Below are positions 1-6,768 of a DNA stretch of 51,246 nucleotides, in pieces. The stretch's first letter is position 1. Each line of letters starts with the position of its first letter. Location of the stretch: NCBI GenBank assembly GCA_025451535.1, contig JANWKE010000020.1, positions 1-51,246 on the forward strand. The letters run 5' to 3'. Origin of the DNA: Verrucomicrobiia bacterium. GTDB taxonomy: Bacteria > Verrucomicrobiota > Verrucomicrobiia > Limisphaerales > UBA11358. A model generated the notes under the pieces. The model saw only the letters and a list, made by a program, of their open reading frames with translations, had not been told where the DNA came from and did no database searches. The position numbers and the translations under genes are program-made.

Positions 1-2
1 GG

Positions 3-314
3 GAGGCATTCCTGCGTGAATTAGAGTCACAATTGCCGGATGTGATTCTTTCCGACCACGGCCTGCCCGCGTTCGACGGTGTTGCGGCGCTGGACGTGGC
101 GTGCGAAAAATGTCCCCAAGTGCCGTTCCTGTTCGTAACGGAGTCGTTCAAGCTGAAGCGGGAGATAGAAGAGCTGTGGCTGGGTGTCTGGGAGCACGTG
201 CCCAAGCGCCGATTGGATTTGCTGGCCCCGGCCATCCGGCGCGCCTTGTCCCAGGCGGAGAAGATCTGGTGGCGGAGCCGGGCGTTCCAAGCGGCGGATG
301 GCAGTTTGATTTAG
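3..314 (+). CDS. Response regulator receiver domain, 5' end outside the window
   Basis: The reading frame is open from the window edge and stops at 312-314, so only the C-terminal 103 residues are visible. The stretch PDVILSDHGLPAFDG is the phospho-acceptor region of a receiver (REC) domain, with the aspartate in LSDHGLP, followed by the FLFVTES strand that usually carries the conserved Thr/Ser. A short helical tail follows and there is no output domain after REC, so the complete protein is probably a single-domain regulator. The conserved lysine is not clear (the region reads WEHVPKRR). Its partner kinase must lie upstream or elsewhere. Confidence 0.7.
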   Translation, partial: EAFLRELESQLPDVILSDHGLPAFDGVAALDVACEKCPQVPFLFVTESFKLKREIEELWLGVWEHVPKRRLDLLAPAIRRALSQAEKIWWRSRAFQAADGSLI

Positions 315-380
315 GCCAAGCCCCAAGGCGCGGTGAGGTTTGCTTCTTCTCTGATTGTATCCGTTTCCCTTCACCTAACG

Positions 381-409
381 TTGACACGGTTGGCCCGGCC
401 GACCATGCT
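381..409 (+). promoter_or_regulatory. Sigma70-type promoter of the LamG-VanZ gene
   Basis: TTGACA at 381-386, a 17-base spacer, and CATGCT at 404-409. The predicted start of transcription is near 416. The -35 and -10 boxes match those in front of pyrK (2040-2068), and sequence similarity to pyrK continues for about 25 bases downstream. Confidence 0.55.
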
Positions 410-420
410 GGCCGTTAGCC

Positions 421-450
421 ATGCTTCAGCAAACCCGAACCTTCCTGTGA
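421..450 (+). other. Nine-residue leader ORF resembling the start of pyrK
   Basis: ATG at 421 opens a 9-codon frame (MLQQTRTFL) ending with TGA at 448-450. That stop overlaps the GTG at 447 that could start the LamG-VanZ gene. The first 15 bases match the pyrK start ATGCTTGAGCAAACC at 2079 at all but one position, and the promoter upstream is also shared. Expression and coupling are inferred from layout only. Confidence 0.3.
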
Positions 451-1631
451 AAGGCTTTCCCCACGACCGATGGTTCGGCTGGTTAAGTCTCCTGATTGTG
501 GCGGGTTACTTCATGGTCGGCCTGTGGCCGTTCGATTTCCATCCTCCCAACCGGGTCACCTGGCTGACCGACCGCCCCGGTCTGCACTTTGAGCCTTACG
601 GCATCGCCTACGACCCGGCGCCACTGCCGGTGCCGGCGCCCAGCGATGCCGTCGGACCGGCCGCAACCTTTACCGTGGAGCTGTGGATTGAACCGCAAGA
701 TGGACCGGCCAATAACGTGCTCGACATCCTGACCATCCACAACCCTCACCTGCCCTGCGATTTTGTCCTGGGCCAATGGAAGCGTGATTTTCTGCTGCGG
801 GCGACAACCTATCCTTTGCATCGAACCGGCAAAATCCCCGAGGTGGGCGTGGACCATGCGTTGGTGAAAGGAAAGGCCCAGTTCATCACCGTCCGGAGTG
901 ATGGCACCGGGACCGATTTTTATCTGGATGGAACGATGGCCGGACACTTTCCCGGATTCATCCTGAACGCGGAGGCGTTGAATGGACAACTCATCCTCGG
1001 CAACAGTGCCTCCGGGAAAAATTCGTGGACCGGTCGGCTGCTCGGATTCGCCCTCTATAACCGGGCGCTCGATCCGGCAGACATCACCTGGCGTTACGCG
1101 CTCTGGACGCAAGGCCGCACCGGGCAACTCACGAACGCGCCCGGCCTGACGGCCCGCTACTTTTTCGACGAGGGCCGGGGACAACAGGCGAACGATTCTT
1201 CCGCCAACCGCCATCACCTCCTCATTCCCGCCATCTTTCAACCGGTCCACCGGGACTTTTTAATCCCGCCCATGAGAAACATCGCTTACGACCATCCGGA
1301 TTATCCAGACATCGCTGTCAATATCCTTGGCTTCGTACCGTTCGGATTTTGTTTCCTTCTTTATCGCCGTTCGCTCAAGCCGAAACAATGGGTCGCCAAT
1401 ACTACTTTGTGGGTGGTCATCACCGGGGCCGCTATCAGTCTGGCAATTGAAGTGACCCAAACCTGGCTGCCCAACCGGGTTTCCTCCTCAACCGATTTGT
1501 TAATGAACACCCTCGGCACACTGCTGGGGGCGGTTCTGGCCCTGGGCATCCGACCCAAAATCGCGAAAACCGAACCCGCCCCGGAATCAAATGAGGGTAA
1601 GGAGACTGCGCCGTCCCTGCCTTCAAAATAG
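447..1631 (+). CDS. LamG-like and VanZ-like domain membrane protein
   Basis: Two recognisable parts. After an N-terminal hydrophobic segment (WLSLLIVAGYFMVGLWPF) comes a concanavalin-like LamG domain, marked by TVELWIEP, a TDFYLDG strand and the RLLGFALYNRALDPADI closing strand. The C-terminal third is VanZ-like: NILGFVPFGFCFLLY, then a helix with EVTQTWLPNR, then SSTDLLMNTLGTLLG, the usual glutamate, arginine, serine/aspartate and asparagine pattern of that family. VanZ-like proteins are integral membrane proteins of mostly unknown role; the first member affects teicoplanin resistance. The LamG part probably binds carbohydrate outside the cell. The start is uncertain: GTG 447 is downstream of the predicted transcript start; ATG 405 lies inside the -10 box and GTG 333 is also in frame. 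Confidence 0.8.
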   Translation: MKGFPHDRWFGWLSLLIVAGYFMVGLWPFDFHPPNRVTWLTDRPGLHFEPYGIAYDPAPLPVPAPSDAVGPAATFTVELWIEPQDGPANNVLDILTIHNPHLPCDFVLGQWKRDFLLRATTYPLHRTGKIPEVGVDHALVKGKAQFITVRSDGTGTDFYLDGTMAGHFPGFILNAEALNGQLILGNSASGKNSWTGRLLGFALYNRALDPADITWRYALWTQGRTGQLTNAPGLTARYFFDEGRGQQANDSSANRHHLLIPAIFQPVHRDFLIPPMRNIAYDHPDYPDIAVNILGFVPFGFCFLLYRRSLKPKQWVANTTLWVVITGAAISLAIEVTQTWLPNRVSSSTDLLMNTLGTLLGAVLALGIRPKIAKTEPAPESNEGKETAPSLPSK

Positions 1632-1692
1632 TCCACTACGGGACTTTTAAATTGCTTTCACCGGGGAGAGTTAACCCTTAGCCTTCCGGGAG

Positions 1693-1833
1693 ATGCTTGA
1701 GCAAACCGTCCAGATTGTCTCCCGCGTGCGTGACACTGATTCCTGTTTCCGGCTTGTACGGCACTCGCCGGTTGCCCCGCCGAAAACAGCCCTACCAGTC
1801 GCCATGGCAACCAAAGGGAAAGGAAAGCAATGA
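1693..1833 (+). CDS. 46-codon ORF with a PyrK-like N terminus (partial duplication)
   Basis: An open frame from ATG 1693 to TGA 1831-1833. Its first 29 residues copy the start of PyrK (about 21 of 29 residues identical to the protein starting at 2079), and the first 30 bases differ from pyrK at one position. After residue 29 it diverges into a lysine-rich tail (MATKGKGKQ). The stop overlaps the ATG of the next ORF as ATGA. It lacks the flavin, NAD and iron-sulfur parts, so it cannot act as PyrK. It may be a decayed duplicate that still reads open, or a leader coupling translation to the next ORF. Confidence 0.4.
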   Translation: MLEQTVQIVSRVRDTDSCFRLVRHSPVAPPKTALPVAMATKGKGKQ

Positions 1834-2015
1834 GTGTTCCGCTTAATGAGGCAAACATTCGGGCGATTATTGAAGAACTAAAGAAGGCAGACCCGAATAT
1901 CACCGTCGAGAACATCATTAAAAGGATTCGCGCCAGCCGGGAATCTCAAGGACTTCAGTGGAATGAGGATTTGGAAAGAAAAATCCGATACTGCATCCAG
2001 ATAAATCCCAATTAG
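1830..2015 (+). CDS. Small helical hypothetical protein (61 aa)
   Basis: I do not recognise a family. The protein is predominantly helical and charged (EANIRAIIEELKKADPNI, then ENIIKRIRASRES), with one cysteine near the C terminus and no membrane segment. A purine-rich stretch (AAAGGAAAG) stands just ahead of ATG 1830 as a good ribosome binding site, and the start overlaps the stop of the preceding mini-ORF, which supports real translation. It lies between two copies of the pyrK start (1693 and 2079), so it could have arrived or been stranded by the duplication that produced them. Confidence 0.5.
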   Translation: MSVPLNEANIRAIIEELKKADPNITVENIIKRIRASRESQGLQWNEDLERKIRYCIQINPN

Positions 2016-2039
2016 GGCACCGCCACCTCACACCCAAAG

Positions 2040-2068
2040 TTGACAGGTTTGCCGTTGCCGAGCATGCT
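2040..2068 (+). promoter_or_regulatory. Promoter of pyrK-pyrD
   Basis: TTGACA at 2040-2045, a 17-base spacer, and CATGCT at 2063-2068. The -10 box ends 11 bases before the pyrK ATG at 2079, so the mRNA leader would be only a few bases. Confidence 0.6.
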
Positions 2069-2078
2069 GGCCGTGCTG

Positions 2079-2870
2079 ATGCTTGAGCAAACCGTTCAGA
2101 TTGTCTCCAACGAGCGCGACACCGATTCTTATTTCCGTCTGGTCCTGCGCGCGCCGCTCATCGCGCCGCTCATCCAGCCCGGACAGTTCGCCCACGTCCG
2201 CGTGTGGCCGCTGAAGGACGCGTTGCTGCGACGGCCGTTCAGCATCTTCCAGGTTTCCGGCGACACGTTTTCCATCCTCTACAAAACCGTCGGCAAAGGC
2301 ACCGATGCGCTCGCCCGCCTGGGTGTCGGCGAGGAACTCAGTGTGATCGCGCCGCTCGGCCACGGATTCACTGTGCCGGAACGCGGCGGCGAAACACCGC
2401 TGCTCGTCGCGGGTGGTTACGGCATGGCGGCGATGTATCTGCTGGCGCAACGTTCACCGCAACGCGGCATCGTCTTCGTCGGCGGCCGGCGGCGCGTGGA
2501 CATTTTGTGTGAAACGGAATTTCGGGCGTTGGGCTGGGACGTGCGCGTGACCACCGAAGACGGCAGCCATGGCGAAAAAGGTCTCGTGACCGAGCCGCTC
2601 ATCGCCGAACTGCGGCGGAAGCCACCGGTGCCCCACCGGAAGGTGTTCGCCTGCGGTCCGACGGGAATGTTGAAAGCCGTCGGCAAAATCGCGGAGGAAT
2701 ACAATGTGCCGGCGGAGCTTTCGATGGACGAGCACATGTGTTGCGGCGTTGGCGTCTGCCTGACGTGTGTGATTCCGGTCAAGACCGGCAATGGCTGGGA
2801 ATACCAGCGCACCTGCACCGAAGGGCCGGTGTTCGAGGCACGGCAAGTCGAGTGGGAGGAGACAAGATGA
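2079..2870 (+). CDS. pyrK: Dihydroorotate dehydrogenase electron-transfer subunit PyrK
   Basis: Iron-sulfur flavoprotein subunit that passes electrons from class 1B dihydroorotate dehydrogenase to NAD in pyrimidine synthesis. The ferredoxin-reductase fold is visible in order: the flavin-binding RRPFSI motif, the GKGTDALARL loop, PLGHGF, the nucleotide-binding LLVAGGYGMAAMYLLA, and KVFACGPTGML. Near the C terminus a CCGVGVCLTC cluster plus a later cysteine (QRTCTEGPVF) supplies four ligands for the [2Fe-2S] centre. ATG 2079 is chosen because it matches the copied start at 1693 and follows the promoter; ATG 2064 is in frame but inside the -10 box. pyrD follows after about 100 bases. Confidence 0.92.
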   Translation: MLEQTVQIVSNERDTDSYFRLVLRAPLIAPLIQPGQFAHVRVWPLKDALLRRPFSIFQVSGDTFSILYKTVGKGTDALARLGVGEELSVIAPLGHGFTVPERGGETPLLVAGGYGMAAMYLLAQRSPQRGIVFVGGRRRVDILCETEFRALGWDVRVTTEDGSHGEKGLVTEPLIAELRRKPPVPHRKVFACGPTGMLKAVGKIAEEYNVPAELSMDEHMCCGVGVCLTCVIPVKTGNGWEYQRTCTEGPVFEARQVEWEETR

Positions 2871-2898
2871 ATTTACGATTTACGATTTACGATTTACG
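2871..2898 (+). repeat. Tandem heptanucleotide repeat, four exact copies of ATTTACG
   Basis: Four perfect copies begin at the first base after the pyrK stop codon. ATGA at 2867-2870 opens a frame through the array that would read NLRFTIYDLR, a peptide commonly produced when such repeats are translated. The unit is the reverse complement of CGTAAAT, found in the array before thiG at 24291-24325. Confidence 0.9.
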
Positions 2899-2967
2899 AT
2901 TGAGGAGAATACCCGGCTTGGGTGCTGTTTCCTTCGCCTTCGCGGAAAATAATTCGGAGCTGCGTTT

Positions 2968-3882
2968 ATGAATCTCTCCATCAAAATTGGCAAGTTGAAG
3001 CTGCCAAACCCGGTGATGGTCGCGTCGGGCACGTTCGGCTACGGGGTCGAATACGCCCAATTACTCGACTTGAACCAACTCGGGGCGGTGGTCGTCAAAG
3101 GCATCCGGCTTGACCCGGTCCGTGGCAACGCCACGCCACGCACGGTCGAGGTTGCCAGCGGACTCATCAACGCCATCGGCCTGCAAGGACCGGGTGTGGA
3201 CGGTTTTATCAAGAAGTACTGGCCTTTCCTCAAAACGCTGAAAGTTCCGACCATCATCAACATCTGGGGTACTACGGTTGAGGAATATGCCGAGGTCGTA
3301 GGGCGTTTCGACGCGCTCGGCGGCGTGGGCGCGTTGGAACTTAATGTGTCCTGCCCCAACATCAAGAAGGGCGGCGCGCAGTTTGGCACAGACTTGAAAT
3401 TGCTGGCGCAAGTCGTCGCCGCCTGCCGCAAGGTGACGAAGCTGCCGCTGATTACCAAGATGAGCCCGAACGTGGTAGGCATCGGGCCTTTCGCTCAGGC
3501 GGCGGAAGACGCCGGCAGCGACGCGCTGTCCATCATGAACAGCTACCCGGCCATGGCGATTGATATCGAGACGCGCCGGCCAAAACTGGCGAACGTGACC
3601 GGTGGCCTGACCGGGCCGTGTATCAAGCCGATTGCCGTCAAGCTGGTATGGGACGCAGCCAGGGCCGTAAAGATTCCCATCATCGGCATGGGCGGTATTC
3701 AAAACGCGGGGGACGCGATTGAATTCATGGTGGCCGGTGCGACGGCCGTGGCGGTCGGCACGGCGAATTTCTACGAACCGCAGACGCCGTTGCAGGTGAT
3801 TGCCGGCCTGCGCGAGTTCATGGAAAAACACGGGATGAAGGATGTGAAGGAAATTATCGGTAGCGTGCAGATTGTGAAATGA
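2968..3882 (+). CDS. pyrD: Dihydroorotate dehydrogenase, class 1B catalytic subunit
   Basis: Oxidises dihydroorotate to orotate in de novo pyrimidine synthesis, using FMN, with PyrK as its electron-transfer partner. The 304-residue length fits class 1B. Visible motifs are NPVMVASGTFGYG at the N terminus, GLQGPGVDGF, ELNVSCPNIKKGG with the catalytic cysteine of this class, TKMSPNV, NSYPAMAID and the phosphate-binding IPIIGMGGIQNAGDAIEFM near the C terminus. ATG 2968 has GGAG eight bases upstream. The 97-base gap to pyrK holds the heptanucleotide array, and the pair should be cotranscribed. Confidence 0.95.
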   Translation: MNLSIKIGKLKLPNPVMVASGTFGYGVEYAQLLDLNQLGAVVVKGIRLDPVRGNATPRTVEVASGLINAIGLQGPGVDGFIKKYWPFLKTLKVPTIINIWGTTVEEYAEVVGRFDALGGVGALELNVSCPNIKKGGAQFGTDLKLLAQVVAACRKVTKLPLITKMSPNVVGIGPFAQAAEDAGSDALSIMNSYPAMAIDIETRRPKLANVTGGLTGPCIKPIAVKLVWDAARAVKIPIIGMGGIQNAGDAIEFMVAGATAVAVGTANFYEPQTPLQVIAGLREFMEKHGMKDVKEIIGSVQIVK

Positions 3883-3899
3883 CTTTTACCGCCTCCTGG

Positions 3900-5084
3900 T
3901 CAGTTCGCGCTGGCAGTCGCAGATTTCAGTTTGTTCACCACAGCCACCACTGCGATGAACAGCAACATGCCCAGAATGCAGATAGCGGCTTCCGTGTTCA
4001 GCATGCCGGCGGCGCCCCGACGAGCGTATGCCCAGCCGTCAACGAGTGTCATATAGTAAATTGGCGCGTTGGAAAGTGAGGCGAAGACGTTGTACTTGGT
4101 GGCGGCGGCGCCCGTGCCGATGGCTTCGAGCACAAAGGCCGTGAAACCCGCATAAGTGAGGCCGGTGATCACCGCATACGAACAGGTCCAGAAGATGTAC
4201 ATCGGCTGGGTGCGCGGCGCGAACGCCATACCGACCGCACACGCGGCTTGCAACACCCCGTAGAGCACATACCCGGCCTTGCGGTCCATGCGGTCGCAAA
4301 TCCAGCCGCCGAGCAGACAGCCGGCGCCGGATAAAACCCCACCGAGCACTCCGGTCACAAGCGCCACCGTGTCGGCCGTCGCGCGCCAGTCGCCGGCCAC
4401 CGCGGACCAAAGATTGGAAGCAGCACCCGAGCCAATCGGCAGCAAGCACAGGAAAAGCGCCAGGTAACCCCGACGCGATTTTACCACACTCCAAACGTCT
4501 CCGAACAAATTGACGAACGTCTTGCGCAGAGTCGTCTCGCGAATCGTCGACTCCGGCTCGGGCAGAAAGAAAAGGCCGAGGCAGCACAGGAGGCACACGC
4601 CCGCCAGGATGGCGCACGCCATCCATTGGGCCGGCAGGCGTTGCGCAAGCCACAGCCCCACCCCGCCGCCGATGCCCGCGCCGCCAAGGTTGCCCGCCTG
4701 GAACCAGCCGCCCGCACGTCCCTTCAACTCCGCCGGCGTGTCGTAGGCCATGAGACTGTCCGTCGCCATGCCGAGGAATGTCACGGCAAAGTTTGAAACC
4801 AGGATGATGATCGTAATCAACGGCAGGCTGGCCGCCTTCACCGGCACGATGCCCGTGGCCAAAATGCCGACCACGCTTACCACGTTCGCAATCGCATACC
4901 ACTTTTTACGGGAGAACGTGGCATCCACCAGCGGCGCCCACATGAATTTCCAGGTGTGCGGCACGATGCTGACGGCCACCAGCGCGGCAACTTGCGCGAC
5001 CGGGATGCCGGCTTTTGAAAACAGGTAGGCGAGCGCGACGGTCACGTAGCCCGCCATCACACCAAACGGCAGGATCAGAAACAT
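3900..5084 (-). CDS. MFS transporter, AmpG/PAT-like
   Basis: About 394 residues, nearly all hydrophobic, with a 12-helix major facilitator pattern. The stretch KFMWAPLVDATFSRKKWY between helices 2 and 3 resembles the signature of the AmpG/acetyl-CoA transporter group, which imports anhydro-muropeptides in other bacteria. The substrate cannot be assigned from sequence and no peptidoglycan recycling genes are adjacent. ATG 5084 starts directly before the first helix (MFLILPFGVMAGYV); GTG codons at 5135 and 5129 are in frame upstream. A possible minus-strand promoter lies just upstream (TTAGCT at 5142-5137, with ATGACA 17 bases further), which would put the transcript start near 5130. Confidence 0.8.
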   Translation of the reverse strand: MFLILPFGVMAGYVTVALAYLFSKAGIPVAQVAALVAVSIVPHTWKFMWAPLVDATFSRKKWYAIANVVSVVGILATGIVPVKAASLPLITIIILVSNFAVTFLGMATDSLMAYDTPAELKGRAGGWFQAGNLGGAGIGGGVGLWLAQRLPAQWMACAILAGVCLLCCLGLFFLPEPESTIRETTLRKTFVNLFGDVWSVVKSRRGYLALFLCLLPIGSGAASNLWSAVAGDWRATADTVALVTGVLGGVLSGAGCLLGGWICDRMDRKAGYVLYGVLQAACAVGMAFAPRTQPMYIFWTCSYAVITGLTYAGFTAFVLEAIGTGAAATKYNVFASLSNAPIYYMTLVDGWAYARRGAAGMLNTEAAICILGMLLFIAVVAVVNKLKSATASAN

Positions 5085-5332
5085 GAAAACAGCCGGATGG
5101 ACATGGTGATGAGGTCCGGCAGAGCGCACAGGCACAAGCTAACAGGCCGCGGCCGCAGATGTCATTGTGAAACCATGCGAAAGCGAGGCATCCAAAAGTG
5201 CGAGCTCAACGAAAACGTGGAAGCCGTGAAATAACAATGTTGCGGCAGTCTGTGACCGCGCCTTTCTTCAATTCGCGATGCTACCGGCGCTGGACATGGA
5301 TGACTCATTTTGAAAACATGCCCTGGATCTTT

Positions 5333-5707
5333 ATGTTTGAGCACCGCTCAAAACCATTGCTGCCGCGCCGGCAATTTTACGTACGCCTGGCCCGGAGCGC
5401 GGGTGTGGCCCTGCTGCTCGTCGTGTTCGCGCTGGGCATCGGGATGGCGGGTTACCGCAGCTTTGAGCCGATGTCGTGGGTGGACGCCTTTGTCAACGCG
5501 GCGATGATTCTCTCCGGCATGGGGCCGGTGTCCTCGTTGCAAACCGATGGGGGCAAAATTTTCGCCGGTTGTTATGCGCTCTTCAGCGGCCTGGCGTTCC
5601 TCACGAGTCTCGGGATTATTTTTGCGCCGGTGTTCCACCGGTTCCTCCATAAGTTTCATGTGGAGGAAAGCCGGCGCGACGCAAAACCGCCGGGCAAACT
5701 CTTGTAA
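5333..5707 (+). CDS. Two-helix membrane protein resembling a K+ channel pore
   Basis: 124 residues from ATG 5333. There is a basic N terminus, one helix (VALLLVVFALGIGMAGY), a re-entrant-looking segment (WVDAFVNAAMILSGMGPV) and a second helix (CYALFSGLAFLTSLGIIFAPVFHRFLHKFH). This order matches the pore module of small potassium channels, where a filter such as TVGYG follows the pore helix and a hydrophobic inner helix comes next. Here the filter position reads SGMGP, so potassium selectivity is doubtful. In-frame codons continue up to 5198 but the extra N terminus looks non-coding. Function unknown. Confidence 0.6.
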   Translation: MFEHRSKPLLPRRQFYVRLARSAGVALLLVVFALGIGMAGYRSFEPMSWVDAFVNAAMILSGMGPVSSLQTDGGKIFAGCYALFSGLAFLTSLGIIFAPVFHRFLHKFHVEESRRDAKPPGKLL

Positions 5708-5714
5708 AGCGTTT

Positions 5715-5756
5715 GGAGTTCCGCCTTCGGGCGGTCCCGCGTAAACGCGGCACTCC
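5715..5756. repeat. Three-stem palindromic element
   Basis: Outer arms GGAGT (5715-5719) and ACTCC (5752-5756) enclose two hairpins: CCGCC-TTCG-GGCGG (5721-5734), with the very stable UUCG tetraloop, and CCGCG-TAAA-CGCGG (5737-5750). The result is a compact three-way junction. It starts eight bases after the stop of the channel-like gene and could end transcription or stabilise the message. It has the look of an interspersed repeat, but only one copy is in the window. Confidence 0.6.
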
Positions 5757-5788
5757 GAGCAATGGCCTTGGCCAGCCCTGATTCTGTT

Positions 5789-5816
5789 TTGCGCTTCGCG
5801 CCGGGCTCGGTATGCT
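5789..5816 (+). promoter_or_regulatory. Promoter of the dapF-like gene, predicting a leaderless mRNA
   Basis: TTGCGC at 5789-5794, a 16-base spacer, and TATGCT at 5811-5816. The -10 box ends seven bases before the ATG at 5823, placing the expected transcript start on the A of the start codon. There is no Shine-Dalgarno sequence. Confidence 0.55.
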
Positions 5817-5822
5817 GCATTC

Positions 5823-6680
5823 ATGCTGTGGGCATTTACCAAGTATCACGGGCTGGGCAACGACTACCTTGTCATTGACCCGAAGAACCTGCCGTCGCCG
5901 CTGACGGCGGCGCAGATCAAGACGATTTGTCATCGCAATTACGGCATCGGTTCGGACGGCATCCTGCTCGGGCCGCTGCCCGCCAAAACGGCGAAGTTCG
6001 CAGTGCGCATCTTCAATCCCGACGGCAGCGAAGCGGAAAAGAGCGGCAACGGCCTCCGGATTTTTTCACGTTACCTGTGGGACAAGAAACTGGTCGGCAA
6101 GGACGAGTTCGCCGTTGAAACCGCCGGCGGTATGGTGAAGGCCACGGTGATGGAACGCGGCAAAATTGTGCGCGTGGAGATGGGCAAGGTCAGCTTCTGG
6201 AGCGACGAGATTCCCGTGGCCGGCCCGCGCCGCGAAGTCATCAACGAACCGATTCATCTGCGCGGTGAACGATTCAACTTCTGCGCGGCCACCGTGGGCA
6301 ACCCGCATTGCGTGCTGCCGATGCCCAGGATCAGCCCGGAAATTGCGAAACAGATGGGCCCGTTGCTGGAAACGCACCTGCGTTTTCCCAACCGCACCAA
6401 TGTGCAATTCATGCGGGTGATGGACCGGAACAACATCCAGATTGAAATCTGGGAGCGCGGCGCGGGCTACACGCTGGCGAGCGGCAGCAGCAGCAGCGCG
6501 GCGGCGGCGGTAGCGCACCGGCTCGGCCTGTGCGATCGCGAGATTTCCGTGCACATGCCCGGCGGCATTATTGAAATCGAAATTGGCAACGATTACGCAA
6601 TTCGCATGACCGGCGCGGTGGCCAAAGTGGCCGACGGCGTGATCGCGAAGGAAATGTTCAGCGCGCCCATCGCGGCTTAA
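5823..6680 (+). CDS. dapF: Diaminopimelate epimerase homologue with both catalytic cysteines replaced by serine
   Basis: 285 residues covering the whole DapF fold: KYHGLGNDYLVID at the N terminus, RNYGIGSDGILL, RIFNPDGSEAEKSGNG, ATVGNPHCVL and ERGAGYTLASGSSSSAA. DapF interconverts LL- and meso-diaminopimelate with two active-site cysteines, one directly before GNG and one in the ERG..T.ACG motif. Here the first is Ser74 (EKSGNGLR) and the second Ser220 (TLASGSS), both encoded by AGC. The substrate-binding framework is otherwise retained. Either serine supports a slower or different reaction, the enzyme acts on another substrate, or the protein has lost activity. The gene stands alone behind its own promoter. 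The symbol reflects family membership, not proven activity. Confidence 0.85.
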   Translation: MLWAFTKYHGLGNDYLVIDPKNLPSPLTAAQIKTICHRNYGIGSDGILLGPLPAKTAKFAVRIFNPDGSEAEKSGNGLRIFSRYLWDKKLVGKDEFAVETAGGMVKATVMERGKIVRVEMGKVSFWSDEIPVAGPRREVINEPIHLRGERFNFCAATVGNPHCVLPMPRISPEIAKQMGPLLETHLRFPNRTNVQFMRVMDRNNIQIEIWERGAGYTLASGSSSSAAAAVAHRLGLCDREISVHMPGGIIEIEIGNDYAIRMTGAVAKVADGVIAKEMFSAPIAA

Positions 6681-6768
6681 AAAAGAGCTTAAGGGACAGC
6701 GGCTTAGTTCAATCTGGAGTCGGCCGCATTTTTGCGGTCCAACCTTGTTCTTTTGTCCTCGCTGATTT

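Noticed and set aside
2738-2971. A separate 77-codon gene over the pyrK end and heptad array
   Set aside because: Most of it overlaps pyrK in another frame; the rest is translated repeat sequence.
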